NCBI GenBank assembly: GCA_019925095.2
Contig: CM034388.1
Span: 5,044,501-5,108,500, forward strand
Direction of reading: 5' to 3'
DNA length: 64,000 bases
Source of the DNA: Dendrolimus kikuchii
Lineage: Eukaryota; Arthropoda; Insecta; Lepidoptera; Lasiocampidae
In this document: positions 54,047-64,000 of the stretch, piece by piece
Layout: each line of letters starts with the position of its first letter
How positions within the stretch are numbered: the stretch's first letter is position 1
Translations under genes and position numbers: made by a program
The notes under the pieces: model-generated
The model's input: the letters and a program-made list of their open reading frames with translations, nothing else
What the model was told of the DNA's origin: nothing
Databases searched by the model: none

Positions 54047-55020
54047 TTGAAATAATCTTTAACTTTCGAATCTTTTGGTAATTTAACAAAACTAAAACTG
54101 TCAAAATTGCTAAGATTGACGTAATACGAAAAGAGAATGATTGCAATAAATATTTTTGTTATTGTTAACTTGGCTACGGAACCTACCTAGGGTCACCTTT
54201 CAAGTGCGTCATCGGCTGACTAAAATACACATTATATATTCCCGAGTTAAAATAGCTGTGTAATTTTCAACTGTAAAATGATTTCCTGTCATTTAGACAA
54301 GATTTCGCAAATCATAGTGACGAAATCATTAAAGTACATTGTCTTAAATATAATTGTTTGTGAATTGCAAGAAAATGAGCTTACCCTATGTTCACAATTA
54401 CATTTAAGACAAATTTGTCTACGAGTAGCACATACTAAGTTCCATCGAAAGATATAAGGGAAATATTAAAATTATTATGCGACTTTGAACATACGTCTAT
54501 ACCTACTATAATCTACAAGAGAAAGAAATTCCAGGGTCTAATTAGAGCCAGATGATTTCAAAAATTAGAATGAATGAATGTTTGTCTGTCTGCCAAAACA
54601 CCATGTGAAAACTACTGAACCCTTATACGATATGGATGAAATTTGGCATAGAGATAGATTATAGACTGGAATAACATATATGCCACTTTTTATTCCGGAA
54701 AAATATACGGCAATATACGCAACAGAAGCGAAGCCGCGGACAAAAGCTATTGTTAAATAAATTTCATTTCATTCTTCGTCCGTGCCTTTAAGTATTGAAC
54801 CCTAAAACTTAAGTATCACAAGTAAATAGTGGGGCCTGGTGTCCAAACGGTAATTCTTGGTAAAGACAACTTTGGACTATAATTTAGACAAACAATAAAA
54901 ACATCCTTAATCGGTTTACAACGGATACAAACAATTTTGCTATTAAAATGTATTTTTCTGTAATCAAGTTTTAAGATGGTAAAATATAGTCATAGGCAAA
55001 AAGAGTTCCTAAAAAAATCA
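54047..55020. other. Intergenic segment
   Basis: 54570-54755 resembles a degenerate repeat of the 'AAAACTACTGAACC' type ending GCGAAGCCGCGGACAAAAGC. Otherwise nothing recognisable. Confidence 0.4.
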
Positions 55021-55030
55021 GCTAAGTCAA

Positions 55031-55378
55031 CTACGCCCATTGAAGAGATGCGTAGAGGCGATAACATAGAACCCGAGTTCTAGTAAAGTGAAGAACTAGA
55101 AGTCTCAGTTCGCTTGTCGACGCGTCGTCGGTCCCGTCAGTTTGTTCCAATTCACTACTTTTTAGTAAGATTTTATTTACTTGCAACATTGTTTGTGTCT
55201 TTGGGTGCATGGCAGCGAAAATAATTACATCGATTAATTTTGGATCTTCAACTCTGAATGTAATTTTGTAGGAGACTAACTCTCTAGGTTTTATTACTCT
55301 GTTTACTCGATGGGCGACGGGCGTACTTAGTTTTTTAACTGAGTTTTGGTAATTGAAGTCACTACACACGTTCAAATA
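55031..55378 (-). CDS. Unidentified coding segment, possible terminal exon
   Basis: Open for 115 codons with balanced amino-acid use in an AT-rich region poor in long frames. It contains VNRVIKPRELVSYKITFRVE, DPKLIDVIIFAAMHPKTQTM, a Thr/Asp/Ser-rich loop, then HFTRTRVLCYRLYASLQWA and TAG. No ATG opens it; possible acceptors are CAAAACTCAG near 55346 and GTGTGTAG near 55364. The alternating hydrophobic pattern suggests a beta-rich domain. I do not recognise the family. It could be the last exon of a - strand gene whose other exons lie at higher coordinates or outside the window, or an old exonic relic. Confidence 0.4.
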   Translation of the reverse strand, partial: YLNVCSDFNYQNSVKKLSTPVAHRVNRVIKPRELVSYKITFRVEDPKLIDVIIFAAMHPKTQTMLQVNKILLKSSELEQTDGTDDASTSELRLLVLHFTRTRVLCYRLYASLQWA

Positions 55379-55824
55379 TCAACACAGGCGCATTTGCTTG
55401 GTACCATAGAATAAGGAAATAGGAATATACTGTATAATCCGTTTAATATGACTCCGCCTATGTGGAACAACCGCTTTTTTTTTCAATACCCTGGCGCCCT
55501 CTAGTAGGCACGCTGTTCAAATGAAATAATTACAGTTATATTTTCACCAGTGAACAAAAATGCGATTGGTGCAGTTTTAAATTATGTGGGGAAGCAATAG
55601 GTAAACGTTCAAACTCTCAGATAAATCGTGCCAAAATGGCAACTGCATAGGTACTGTTGTTTAATTTTCTCTTACGACAAATTTTAGTATGTAGAATAAA
55701 CAGGGATTATAGGTTAGCCAAAAAGAGTAGACCAAATAGTGGCACCACTTACACACATTTGTCTGAGCAACCCCAAAATTATGACAGAGTAATTACAAGA
55801 CTAATTTTGTTACTTACAGGGCGT

Positions 55825-56060
55825 TCCATCTGTAGCTCACAACGCCCAAATTGCTCAGTTAGCCGTTCCACAAGGCGACTGCGGTCGTTGTGGTCGTGGC
55901 GAAAACGTCACTGATGACGTCATCAATTTCGATCACACAACGCTCACAACGACCATGTCAAGAGGTGGGTCGAATAGCCATTCCACTTGGGTTTACGATT
56001 GTAACGCCTGCAGGCAAGTGGAACGGGATAAATCGCGGTCGTGAACGTGGTCGTTATGAG
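55825..56060. mobile_element. CRE-bearing repeat, copy 2
   Basis: AGCCGTTCCACAAGGCGACT, AACGTCACTGATGACGTCAT and AGAGGTGGGTCGAATAGCC match 32555-32735; the right end has AAGTGGAACGGG, the complement of the left CCGTTCCAC. Confidence 0.65.
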
Positions 56061-57264
56061 TCCCTAATGGAACGTAGCTTTAGTATAAATTTTAGTAATA
56101 CGTCAAACAGTGTAAGTATCAAGTTGGTTTATTTAGTATTATTTACGTTGGTTTATTTTTGTCAACTTAACCTATCATAGGTTTACTTTAATAATAAAAA
56201 CGAATAATTTTGTAAGCCAGATCTTTTTTTTTTTAAGGTTATGGCTGCAATGCCATTTATGCATTGATTTTGCCAATGTCGAGTAAATAGAAAAGTCAGG
56301 TGACATAAAAAGGAATTTTGGCAAGCCAGATCTTTATAATACCTTCTAATTGATTGACAGCACAATTAATTAGTTAAAAGAAGCTAAACGCTAACAAATC
56401 AGTCATGTCGGCGGTTCTTTGGTAAATATCGTCGAATTGAAACGAAAAATTTTTTGCTTCAAATTCCGCTAGACATCCTTAGTAAACTTTAAAATGACTG
56501 CTTATGTGTAGATTTGTATTGATATATTATACGTATTTAGTTATTTTTAGCGGACTTTAGACTCGGATCAACATTAAAATTAAAATAACATCAATAAATT
56601 GAACTTTGTTTATAATGTATTGACATAAGATAGAATGTTGCCAGAATGTAAAAAATAGTTCATTCTTAAACGTTATGGCCGTTTGTTAGACGTTCCGAAA
56701 AGGCGATGGTTAACTGTCAAATGTCTGTAGTTCAAAAATTACTAGTGATAGGACAATCATTTATTATAATCGTAAAGATAGAGAAAAGTTTACATTTTTA
56801 TATGACATGTACATGACACGACATTTACACGTAGTGTTAGGTAGGCACTTTAACAAAATACCTATATACTACTTATTGTACTATACTAGGATAATGAAAT
56901 ATGCACGGATACGTATATTTGCTAGGTAGGTACCATAAAATAATGAAATAGGTAGAAACAGATGTTTTTTTACAGTTTGGATAACACTTTATTACTCACC
57001 AGAATAACAGACATAAAACTTCAATTACCTACAATATTTTTCAAAACGATATGCCTTATAGCTCAAAGCGATCTCTTCCAGGCAACATAGCTTATAAATA
57101 AGATATTCTTAGCTAATTGGGCGATGTAGGTGGTACAACTGGTACATACATTGAGATTTTTTAATTCATACTAATTCTTTAAAATAAATACATACATATG
57201 AAATATATTTTTAATTGATAAATAGTAATCATATAATCTTAAACTATATAACGAAAAATGAATC
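56061..57264. other. Intergenic segment, nothing recognisable
   Basis: AT-rich; no coding, repeat or RNA signal identified. Confidence 0.45.
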
Positions 57265-57267
57265 GTA

Positions 57268-57695
57268 GAAACGTATATTTGCGCATAACTTGAGAACGAC
57301 TTTACCGACTTTAATGAATTGTTTTGTGTGTGAATGAGTGGGTCCCCGGATGGTGTATCTATCTATTATTAGTTATTTTATTTAGACTTTCAGTTTTTGA
57401 TTCAGTAGGGTCTAATCAAACTAAATAATATAATAATAACCATAACAAAAAATATACTTAAGTCCAAAGGTCGCTTACGATAAAATGGCGCTAAAGGCTC
57501 GGTATGTACACGCATAACTTATGGACGACTTTACCGATTTTGATGAATTTTTTTGTGTGTATACCCTCTCGAACACACACAAAAATGATGATGATTGATG
57601 ATTCAAATTCATAATTGGAACCGGTAGGTCGCGCGAAAATCGGGTTCTGGATTTTTATTTTTTCAGGCCAGGACAACGTTTGTCGAGACCGCTAG
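57268..57695 (+). repeat. Dispersed repeat family H
   Basis: TTTGCGCATAACTTGAGAAC, GTCGCGCGAAAATCGGGTTC, GACAACGTTTGTCGAGACCG and CTAGT. Confidence 0.6.
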
Positions 57696-58300
57696 TGTAG
57701 TATAAATAAAGGCATATTGCATTATATTTTTCTACTTTATAAAATGCCAACGATATTATGTGACGTCAGCGTATCCGTGTAGTAGATACGCTAAAAACGG
57801 TAAATGTAAAAATAATTTAATTTTTATTCTAAATAACATTTTTATAAATGTTGTATTATCTTTACAGTTATTTGTTTAAAATATTACACTATACATATAA
57901 TAGACAAATGATTCCTATTAAAAGTGTGAAAAATTTCTCAATCCTACGGTTAGATGGACTAACAGGGCATTTGTTGGCAACACTATTATGCGTGTGGCGA
58001 CACTCGCTATCTCACTAATATAGCTTGTTCCGTATGTAGGTACTTATAATAATGATTAAATATATTCACTGTGCTTAATATTGTTTTTACTCTGCTACCC
58101 TAACCTATCACAGCATTCAACCAATCTGGGTATCCTATAATAATTATTTAAAACTCCATAAATATAAAGATGGAAAGATTATAAACAAATAAGCTTTATT
58201 TGGCATTTATATATTAATAGGTTTTTTGAGGAAACAATGGTAAATTACAAAGAGATGTTAATATTTTTAACGATAAACAATAACGTATCAGTTATTTTCC
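57696..58300. other. Intergenic segment, nothing recognisable
   Basis: AT-rich with a lone TGACGTCA at 57761-57768; no gene. Confidence 0.4.
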
Positions 58301-58314
58301 CGTACGAAACTGTT

Positions 58315-58423
58315 ACATACATACATAACTTCACGCTAGTTCCCTTGCGGGGTAGGCACGAACAACAGAGTGCCATTTAGGCTTATTCTTACACAGCTCA
58401 CTTGCCTCTTTGACATTCATAAA
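58315..58423 (-). mobile_element. 5'-truncated RTE-type LINE 3' end
   Basis: Perfect 12-bp duplication TACGAAACTGTT at 58303-58314 and 58424-58435. Shortest copy of the family. Confidence 0.85.
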
Positions 58424-58747
58424 TACGAAACTGTTCTCAACATTATATTTCAAATTGATATAGTAAGCAATACAAAAATTCTTAATTTCAAAAATTACTG
58501 GTACTAATCTCCGTCATGGCTTTTATGATACAAGGGCCTAAAGCGGTCGCTTTCGCAGATTCGTAAACGAAAATGACAAGTAAAAGTTTAATTTTATGCT
58601 TTTTTTTGATAACGCAGGGGGAATTCTTTTCGAACTGAATCGGGTTAATTGGGGGACAACTGACCAAGGCGGGGAAGATGATCAAAATGATCCCTGCAAC
58701 AGACTGCTGAACGTGGACTCTGGTAAAGACGTTCCCAACTATCTCTT

Positions 58748-59058
58748 TTTTTTTATTGCAGGAGTTCAGCAGACAGGCAGACGGCCCACTTGATGGAAAG
58801 CGGTTACCATCGCCTATGGACATTTGCAACAACAAGGTGCTACAAATGCGCTGCTGCTCTCTTATGGGAGACTGGAACCTGGTCACTAATGCCGGAACAC
58901 AACTCAAGGTTGTTATGGCGACATACTTTAGACCAGGGGTGGTAGGCATCTAGTCGGGCAAATGCCCTACCACCTGGCTGTGGGTTGTTTTGTCGCCTCT
59001 TACGACAGGCCGCCTGGCCGCAGGAAATTGTATTCTTTCTCCGTTCCTGCACGGATAT
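58748..59058 (-). mobile_element. SINE-A copy, near full length
   Basis: TTTTTATTGCAGGAGTTCAG to TTCCTGCACGGATAT; TATCTC occurs on both flanks. Confidence 0.82.
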
Positions 59059-59185
59059 ATCTCGCTAAATATTAACCTGCGCCCCTTTAACACGCCGCAT
59101 TGGAAGGAGATGACACAGAATCTAGTATACGTGGTTACTGTCAACACAATGACACCCCATGCGCAAGCGCAACGTATGGGTCACC

Positions 59186-59358
59186 CAGTGGCGGATTTGC
59201 CGTAAGGCCCAGGAGGCCCTGGCCTAGGGCGGCCAGATATTAGGGGCGGCCAATCGTGATAAAAAATTCACTGATGATAACAAGACTAGAATAAGATAAG
59301 ATAATAAGACTACTACATGGCCTAGTCTAGGGCGGCCAAGACTGCAAATCCGCCACTG
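59186..59358. mobile_element. hAT-type MITE, 173 bp
   Basis: CAGTGGCGGATTTGC / GCAAATCCGCCACTG are perfect inverted ends. Perfect 8-bp duplication GGGTCACC at 59178-59185 and 59359-59366. Confidence 0.92.
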
Positions 59359-59599
59359 GGGTCACCACGGTGGCTATGGTGACCCACTTCACTAACAAAT
59401 AAATTGCCCGACTCCACCCCCCGAGTGCAATCGATCCTACTGTGATGGATCCATGGGAAAAGATTCCGCGCGTATATGCGTCTCCGAGTGTCAGTCTGAC
59501 GACAGCGGCCGGATGATGCATGCGCAGATTTCTCCCTCTCTCTGTCGGCTAACTTTATGCTACGTCAACTGTCGGCACTCGAATTAATATAATATTATC

Positions 59600-59745
59600 T
59601 TCTTCTTCTGTCTTCCATGATCACAGCTACTAAAAAGTGGCCAAAACGTCGAAATAATTAAAAAATAAATAAAATACCGCGCTTAAAACCGTTGAAACAT
59701 TACGTATACTAGACGCGAAAACTTAAGAAAATAATACTATGTCAG
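59600..59745. mobile_element. Relative of the 28171-28489 MITE
   Basis: AAAGTGGCCAAAACGTCG, CCGCGCTTAAAACCGTTGAA and CGCGAAAACTTAAGAAAATA match that element and its right flank. Confidence 0.55.
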
Positions 59746-60002
59746 AGATTAGTTTAATATTATATTATATTATGAGAGCTAACGAAACTTCATTTGCGTT
59801 GCCAAGGCGACGTATTTGTTACAAAAGCAACCTCTGCGATACCTTTTTGGCTATATTCATCTATCCCCAACGTAATTTACCGGTATAAAAAGTATCCTAA
59901 GTATTGACTCGGGATACAAGCTAGCTCTGTGTCAAGTTTTATTTATATCGGTTCTGTAGTTTTCAGGTGATGCTCTAAAAGGCAGTCAGTCTATCAGTGA
60001 AC

Positions 60003-60295
60003 TTGAAAAAAAATTTAGAACCCGATTGCAGCGCCACTTATTGGGTTCATATTGTGAATGTAAACCATCCAGGGACCCATTCGAACACGGACAAAAAAAT
60101 CATCAATATCTGTCCAGGGGCTTAAGAGTTAAGTGACATACACACTGACATTACAATTTCATCATTGAGGTGGGTAATCGAGATAAAATCCTATCTTTTA
60201 AGTTGGACCAAATTACACATAGTTACAAAATTTCATCAAGATTGGTTTATTGGTTTAGTACTTTCGGAGTTTATACCGGAAACACACTGTGACAC
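60003..60295 (-). repeat. Dispersed repeat family H, diverged
   Basis: AGCGCCACTTATTGGGTTCA and GGGACCCATTCGAACACGGA blocks. Confidence 0.5.
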
Positions 60296-60529
60296 GAGAT
60301 TGTTATCTATAATAATATAATTTAATTAAAGTTTGTTTCAATTGATTCGCAAATAGACACACTGTCATAGTTTACATACTATATTATAAGTAAATATTCA
60401 TTGCAATATTTGTCATACAAATATTAACAATACTTAGAAGACAGGTAAAGTATCCGCTCACATGTGTAAACACCTTTAAAAATTGATATTGCTGTGTGGG
60501 TAATTCCCTAACACGTGATATGTGTCATC

Positions 60530-61450
60530 AAACAAAACATATTCTCGGCTTTACATGCAATGCAACGACTAAACTACCCTCTATACAACGAGGAGTGTTC
60601 CGAGGAATTGATCTGCGGCCTAATTCTGCTATAACAATATCGTCAAAATCGCCGAACACTATCGTCTCAATCGTAGATTTGCCTGCCTTTCTCTACAAAT
60701 GTTCATAAGCGAAAACTCGCGAAATAATTTTTTTTTTCTTTTTCCTGGTGGGCCCGTACGAACAAGATATATCCGAGCTAATACAATTTATTTCTACTTG
60801 TTTTAATATTCTACAAAAACTTACATTTCTCTATTTATACATATTTTTCTTGCTTACTTACTTTATTTACTTAACTAGGTGCAAACCTCTTTATTAACTT
60901 ATTCTTTCAATCTTAACCTATGTAACATATTTTTATTGTTTATTTATTTATGTCTTTCTATATTTTATACTATTTTATTATACTACTCTTACATTATCTT
61001 TGACGCTGAAATAATATATAACCAAATATATATTCAGTGTCGTTTGTACACACTTATGTTTATTACTATGTATTTATACCTATTATTTTTGTGTTGCCTT
61101 GCGACAATTGTTACATGACCATCTTATCCTTTCAGGTTACACTATGCAACCGGGGACCTAAGCTATGCGAAGATGACAAGAACTCTACTTTGTTCCTGCT
61201 GCTACAAATTCTTGGCTCAGCATGACTCGACACGACGCTATTTTCTGGATTGAAATAAATGTTTACATTGGGGTAGGGTAGCCTTTCAATAATCATATCC
61301 GCTAATGCCATTTCTGCTGATGGTGATACCAATTGTTTTCTACTTATTATTCTGCCGCGACGATATCGAGTAGATATTGTGAATTTAGTAGAACACGAAT
61401 TTTTGACACTATCGCATTGATATACCAAAAGACAGAGATATACAAAAATA
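60530..61450. mobile_element. Unclassified repeat, second copy
   Basis: 60642-60720 matches 16826-16870 and 61290-61410 matches 18680-18800. The AT-rich 60725-61225 separates them, where the other copy has different sequence. Confidence 0.45.
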
Positions 61451-62270
61451 TATTGAAATAGCAGAATTGTGGCCCTGGTGGGCACTTACCGCTTCCCTCT
61501 GCTTTACGACATGGGCATCATATTTCATGCAGGCCGACAACGCGTTGCACACGTTCATAGACGACGGTATCTACTTTCTATCAGATAGGTCGTCTGCCTA
61601 TTGTCTGCTTTAGTCCACTGAGATTCTATTCCATCGCTATATCTCGTCTCCTCTATCCAGTCATAAAGGATGGCAATGCGTTGACTGGCGCTTGGGTTAC
61701 AAACGTCTAATAGGAGGACGGGCTTTGACCTTCGGTGGCCGTAAGTTATCCCTTCGATTTGGTCTGCGTCGTGTTCTGCACGCGGTCAGCTCTCCTCCTA
61801 TCCTCACGCAGAGACCATGAAGATGCCGGAGGACAAAAGTAGTTCCCCGACAGTGGACGTGACCTCAAAGCCACGCCTTCCAGGCAGGGGAAATTGGTAG
61901 AGCTTCCACTTTCCCGTAACCCTGGAATAAGGCTGTAGTGGAACACTTACAAGCCAATAGATGGTGCTATGCAATAATAATAATTGAATCAGTTGGCGAA
62001 GAGGTTAACGACTAAGCTGTTTCTGTTTTGTACACAATGGGAAATTAGCTGAGCTTTACAATAGCTGCCCACGTCTAGTCACCGCTACGGAACCCTCCAT
62101 TGTGCATAGTCTGACACGCACTCGGCAATTTTTATTTAACAAAAATAATATTTTCACTTCTGGACACAGTTTTATTCAAAATTAAAAAATTATCACTAGT
62201 ACATAAATTACATTAATATAGCAGAAGACATAACGTCAATAAATGCATTCATGTCAAACTTATAAACTTT
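61451..62270. other. Intergenic segment, LINE-UTR-like debris
   Basis: GC-richer stretches at 61480-61960 resemble the 24200-24400 intron block (GACGGAGGACAAA-like phrases). No protein motif. Confidence 0.35.
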
Positions 62271-62361
62271 GTATGTCCCTATTAATATTATAAATGCGAA
62301 AGTAACTCTGTCTGTCTGTTCCGTTTTCACGTAAAAACTACTGGACCGATTTGGCTGAAAC

Positions 62362-62364
<3 letters not shown>

Positions 62365-62433
<69 letters not shown>
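62365..62433. repeat. (AT)n microsatellite
   Basis: About 34 AT units inside the Helitron-like element. Confidence 0.95.
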
Positions 62434-62436
<3 letters not shown>

Positions 62437-62793
62437 TTTTGTGCTTATCCGGTATCTATGAGAATCGGCCAAAATCTATTTTTCATACCCCTAAATGTTA
62501 GGGGTACTCCACCCCTAAATTTTTATTTTTATTTTTTAGACAAAATTTTTAATTTCTATTTTTTTATGATACAACATACAAAAATACATACAACCCTAAA
62601 TTTTCACCCCTCTACGATCAACCCCTATTTTTTATTTCTTAATTATAAACTTTAATTTCTTATTTTGTCATGACTTAGAATAAAAAAAATATATTACTCT
62701 TTTAGATTCACAATTAGAACCGGTACGTGGCTCTGGGATCGGGTTCTAGAATTTTATTTTTTAAAGGCAGGACAACGTCTGCCGGGCCGCTAG

Positions 62794-62836
<43 letters not shown>

Positions 62837-63099
62837 CGATGCCGAGAATGAACATAGGATATTTTTTATCACGATAAATGGGATAGTTTCCGGGATAAAA
62901 ATATATTTGTCTTTCTGTCTGCTAAGCTTTTACGGAAAAACTACTGGACCGATTTAGTTGAAATTCGGTATACATGTAATTTTAATATCGAGGATGGACA
63001 AGGGATACCTTTTATCCCGGATAATGTGATAGATTTTGGGATAGATTTACGTAAAGGTTATCCCAAAAAGTGGGATAGGTTTTTTATTTTCCATTTTCG

Positions 63100-63445
63100 T
63101 CATTTTGGTCATTTTTGTCCGTTTTGTCCAATTTGTCCTTTTTGTTCGATTTGTCGGAGTTATCCGATTTGTCTTTTTTGTCCGATTTATTCTTTATGTC
63201 CGATTTGTCCTCTATGTCCGAGTTGTCCAATTTGTCCGAGTTGTCTGATTTGTCCGATTTGTCCAAGTTGTCCGATTTGTCCAATTTGTCGAGTTGTCCG
63301 AGTTGTCCGATTTGTCCGATTTCTACGATTTCTCCGATTTCTCCGAGTTGTCCGATTTGTCCGATTTGTCCTTTTTGTCCGATTTGTCCGTTTTGTCTGA
63401 TTTGTCAAATTTGTCCGTTTTGTCCGATTTATTCTTTTTGTCCTT
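63100..63445. repeat. TTTGTCCGA minisatellite
   Basis: About 35 degenerate 9-bp units (TTTGTCCGA with AGTTGTCCG, TTTTGTCCG and TTCTCCGA variants), at the place where copy 1 has 8-bp TTTTGCCC units. Coding-like frames here are artefacts. Confidence 0.85.
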
Positions 63446-64000
63446 GTCCTTTTGTCATTTATGTAGTTGTCATAGACGGGGAATAGATAAATATAGCTAG
63501 GACGGTTTGAAATAAAGGTTGAAAGTTTGGATAAGACCAATCATTTTTCAAGTTTATAGATATAAACATTCATCATCTATAAAAATGCGATAGTAACTCG
63601 ATGTGTTTCCGTTAAGTTTTCACGGAAAACTACTAGGAATACTGGATCGGTTTTGCTGTAATTTTGTTTAAATGTAGTTTTAATACCGAAAATGGACATA
63701 AATACTTTTCATGCCCGGAGATGGGATAGTTTGCGATATAAAATGAAATCAACTTTCCGAGTGCAAATAGCATTAACATAAAAATTAATTACAATGTAAC
63801 CTGTATTAGCAACTGCTCTTTAAACAAGAAGCACGCACTAGAGGTTGACCCGCGGCGTACCCGCGGGGTAAACTCTAGTAATAACATAAAAACTATCCTT
63901 TTATATTATTAAATGTGTGAAATAATATCAAGATCATAAATACTGATGTCATAGTAGCCTCTGATAATGGTTTAATCTATCAGGGTTCCGTTTTGGCAAA

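Larger units (their letters stand above)
62276..63878 (+). mobile_element. Helitron-like non-autonomous element, copy 2
   Basis: TCCCTATTAATATTATAAAT start; CCCGCGG...CCGCGGG hairpin and CTCTAG|T end, as in 12704-13846. It carries an AT expansion, a family-H fragment (about 62690-62795) and a minisatellite different from copy 1. Confidence 0.65.

Noticed and set aside
63026..63540. Frames of Ser-Asp-Leu or Arg-Thr-Asn repeats
   Set aside because: Translations of the TTTGTCCGA minisatellite within a Helitron-like element.

Overview
The window looks like nuclear DNA of a ditrysian moth or butterfly (Lepidoptera). It is AT-rich and intron-rich, and packed with short, 5'-truncated or nested transposons. 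Several of these are typical of Lepidoptera: a tRNA-derived SINE with the GCCCAGCAGTGGGAC tail, R1-like, Jockey-like and CR1/Daphne-like LINE pieces, a cecropia-type mariner, and Helitron-like elements ending CTAGT. There is no prokaryotic or viral genome content.

Two genes can be built exon by exon. (1) On the + strand, 2071-30378, thirteen exons join in one continuous frame of 1986 nt (661 aa). The product is a single-pass receptor: a signal peptide, about 450 aa of ectodomain in four modules of about 110 aa with immunoglobulin-like traits and 14 N-glycosylation sequons, a transmembrane helix, and a basic-then-tyrosine-rich tail. The tail has 13 tyrosines in recognisable SH2-ligand contexts: three YxxP, four YxN, six Yxx(I/L/V), and one ITAM-like pair YAEI-x6-YENV. 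I do not recognise a named orthologue, and it is the most interesting object here. (2) On the - strand, 47542-40080, four exons (906 nt, 301 aa) encode VPS37A, an ESCRT-I subunit with a UEV-like N-terminus and a Mod(r)/VPS37 domain. The two genes are convergent and separated by about 9.7 kb of transposons. A third coding candidate, 55031-55378 on the - strand, may be the terminal exon of an unidentified gene.

Layout: 1-2070, upstream region with a 10-bp tandem repeat and SINE and foldback fragments. 2071-30378, receptor gene; its introns hold an R1-like tail, RTE-type 3' ends, a Helitron-like element with a minisatellite, an R1-like LINE, a 2.4-kb hAT composite and several MITEs. 30379-40079, intergenic: SINEs, a hAT MITE, and a truncated Jockey-like LINE nested in another repeat. 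40080-47542, VPS37A, with a mariner in intron 3 and an R1-like tail nested inside a SINE-like repeat. 48451-52040, a 3.6-kb hAT-type element split by a CR1/Daphne-like LINE. 52041-64000, repeats, the orphan coding segment and a second Helitron-like copy.

Many insertions could be dated relative to each other because intact target-site duplications are visible. Those duplications, the inverted repeats and the splice-frame agreement were read directly from the sequence. Family names rest on conserved protein motifs or end structure and carry the stated confidence.
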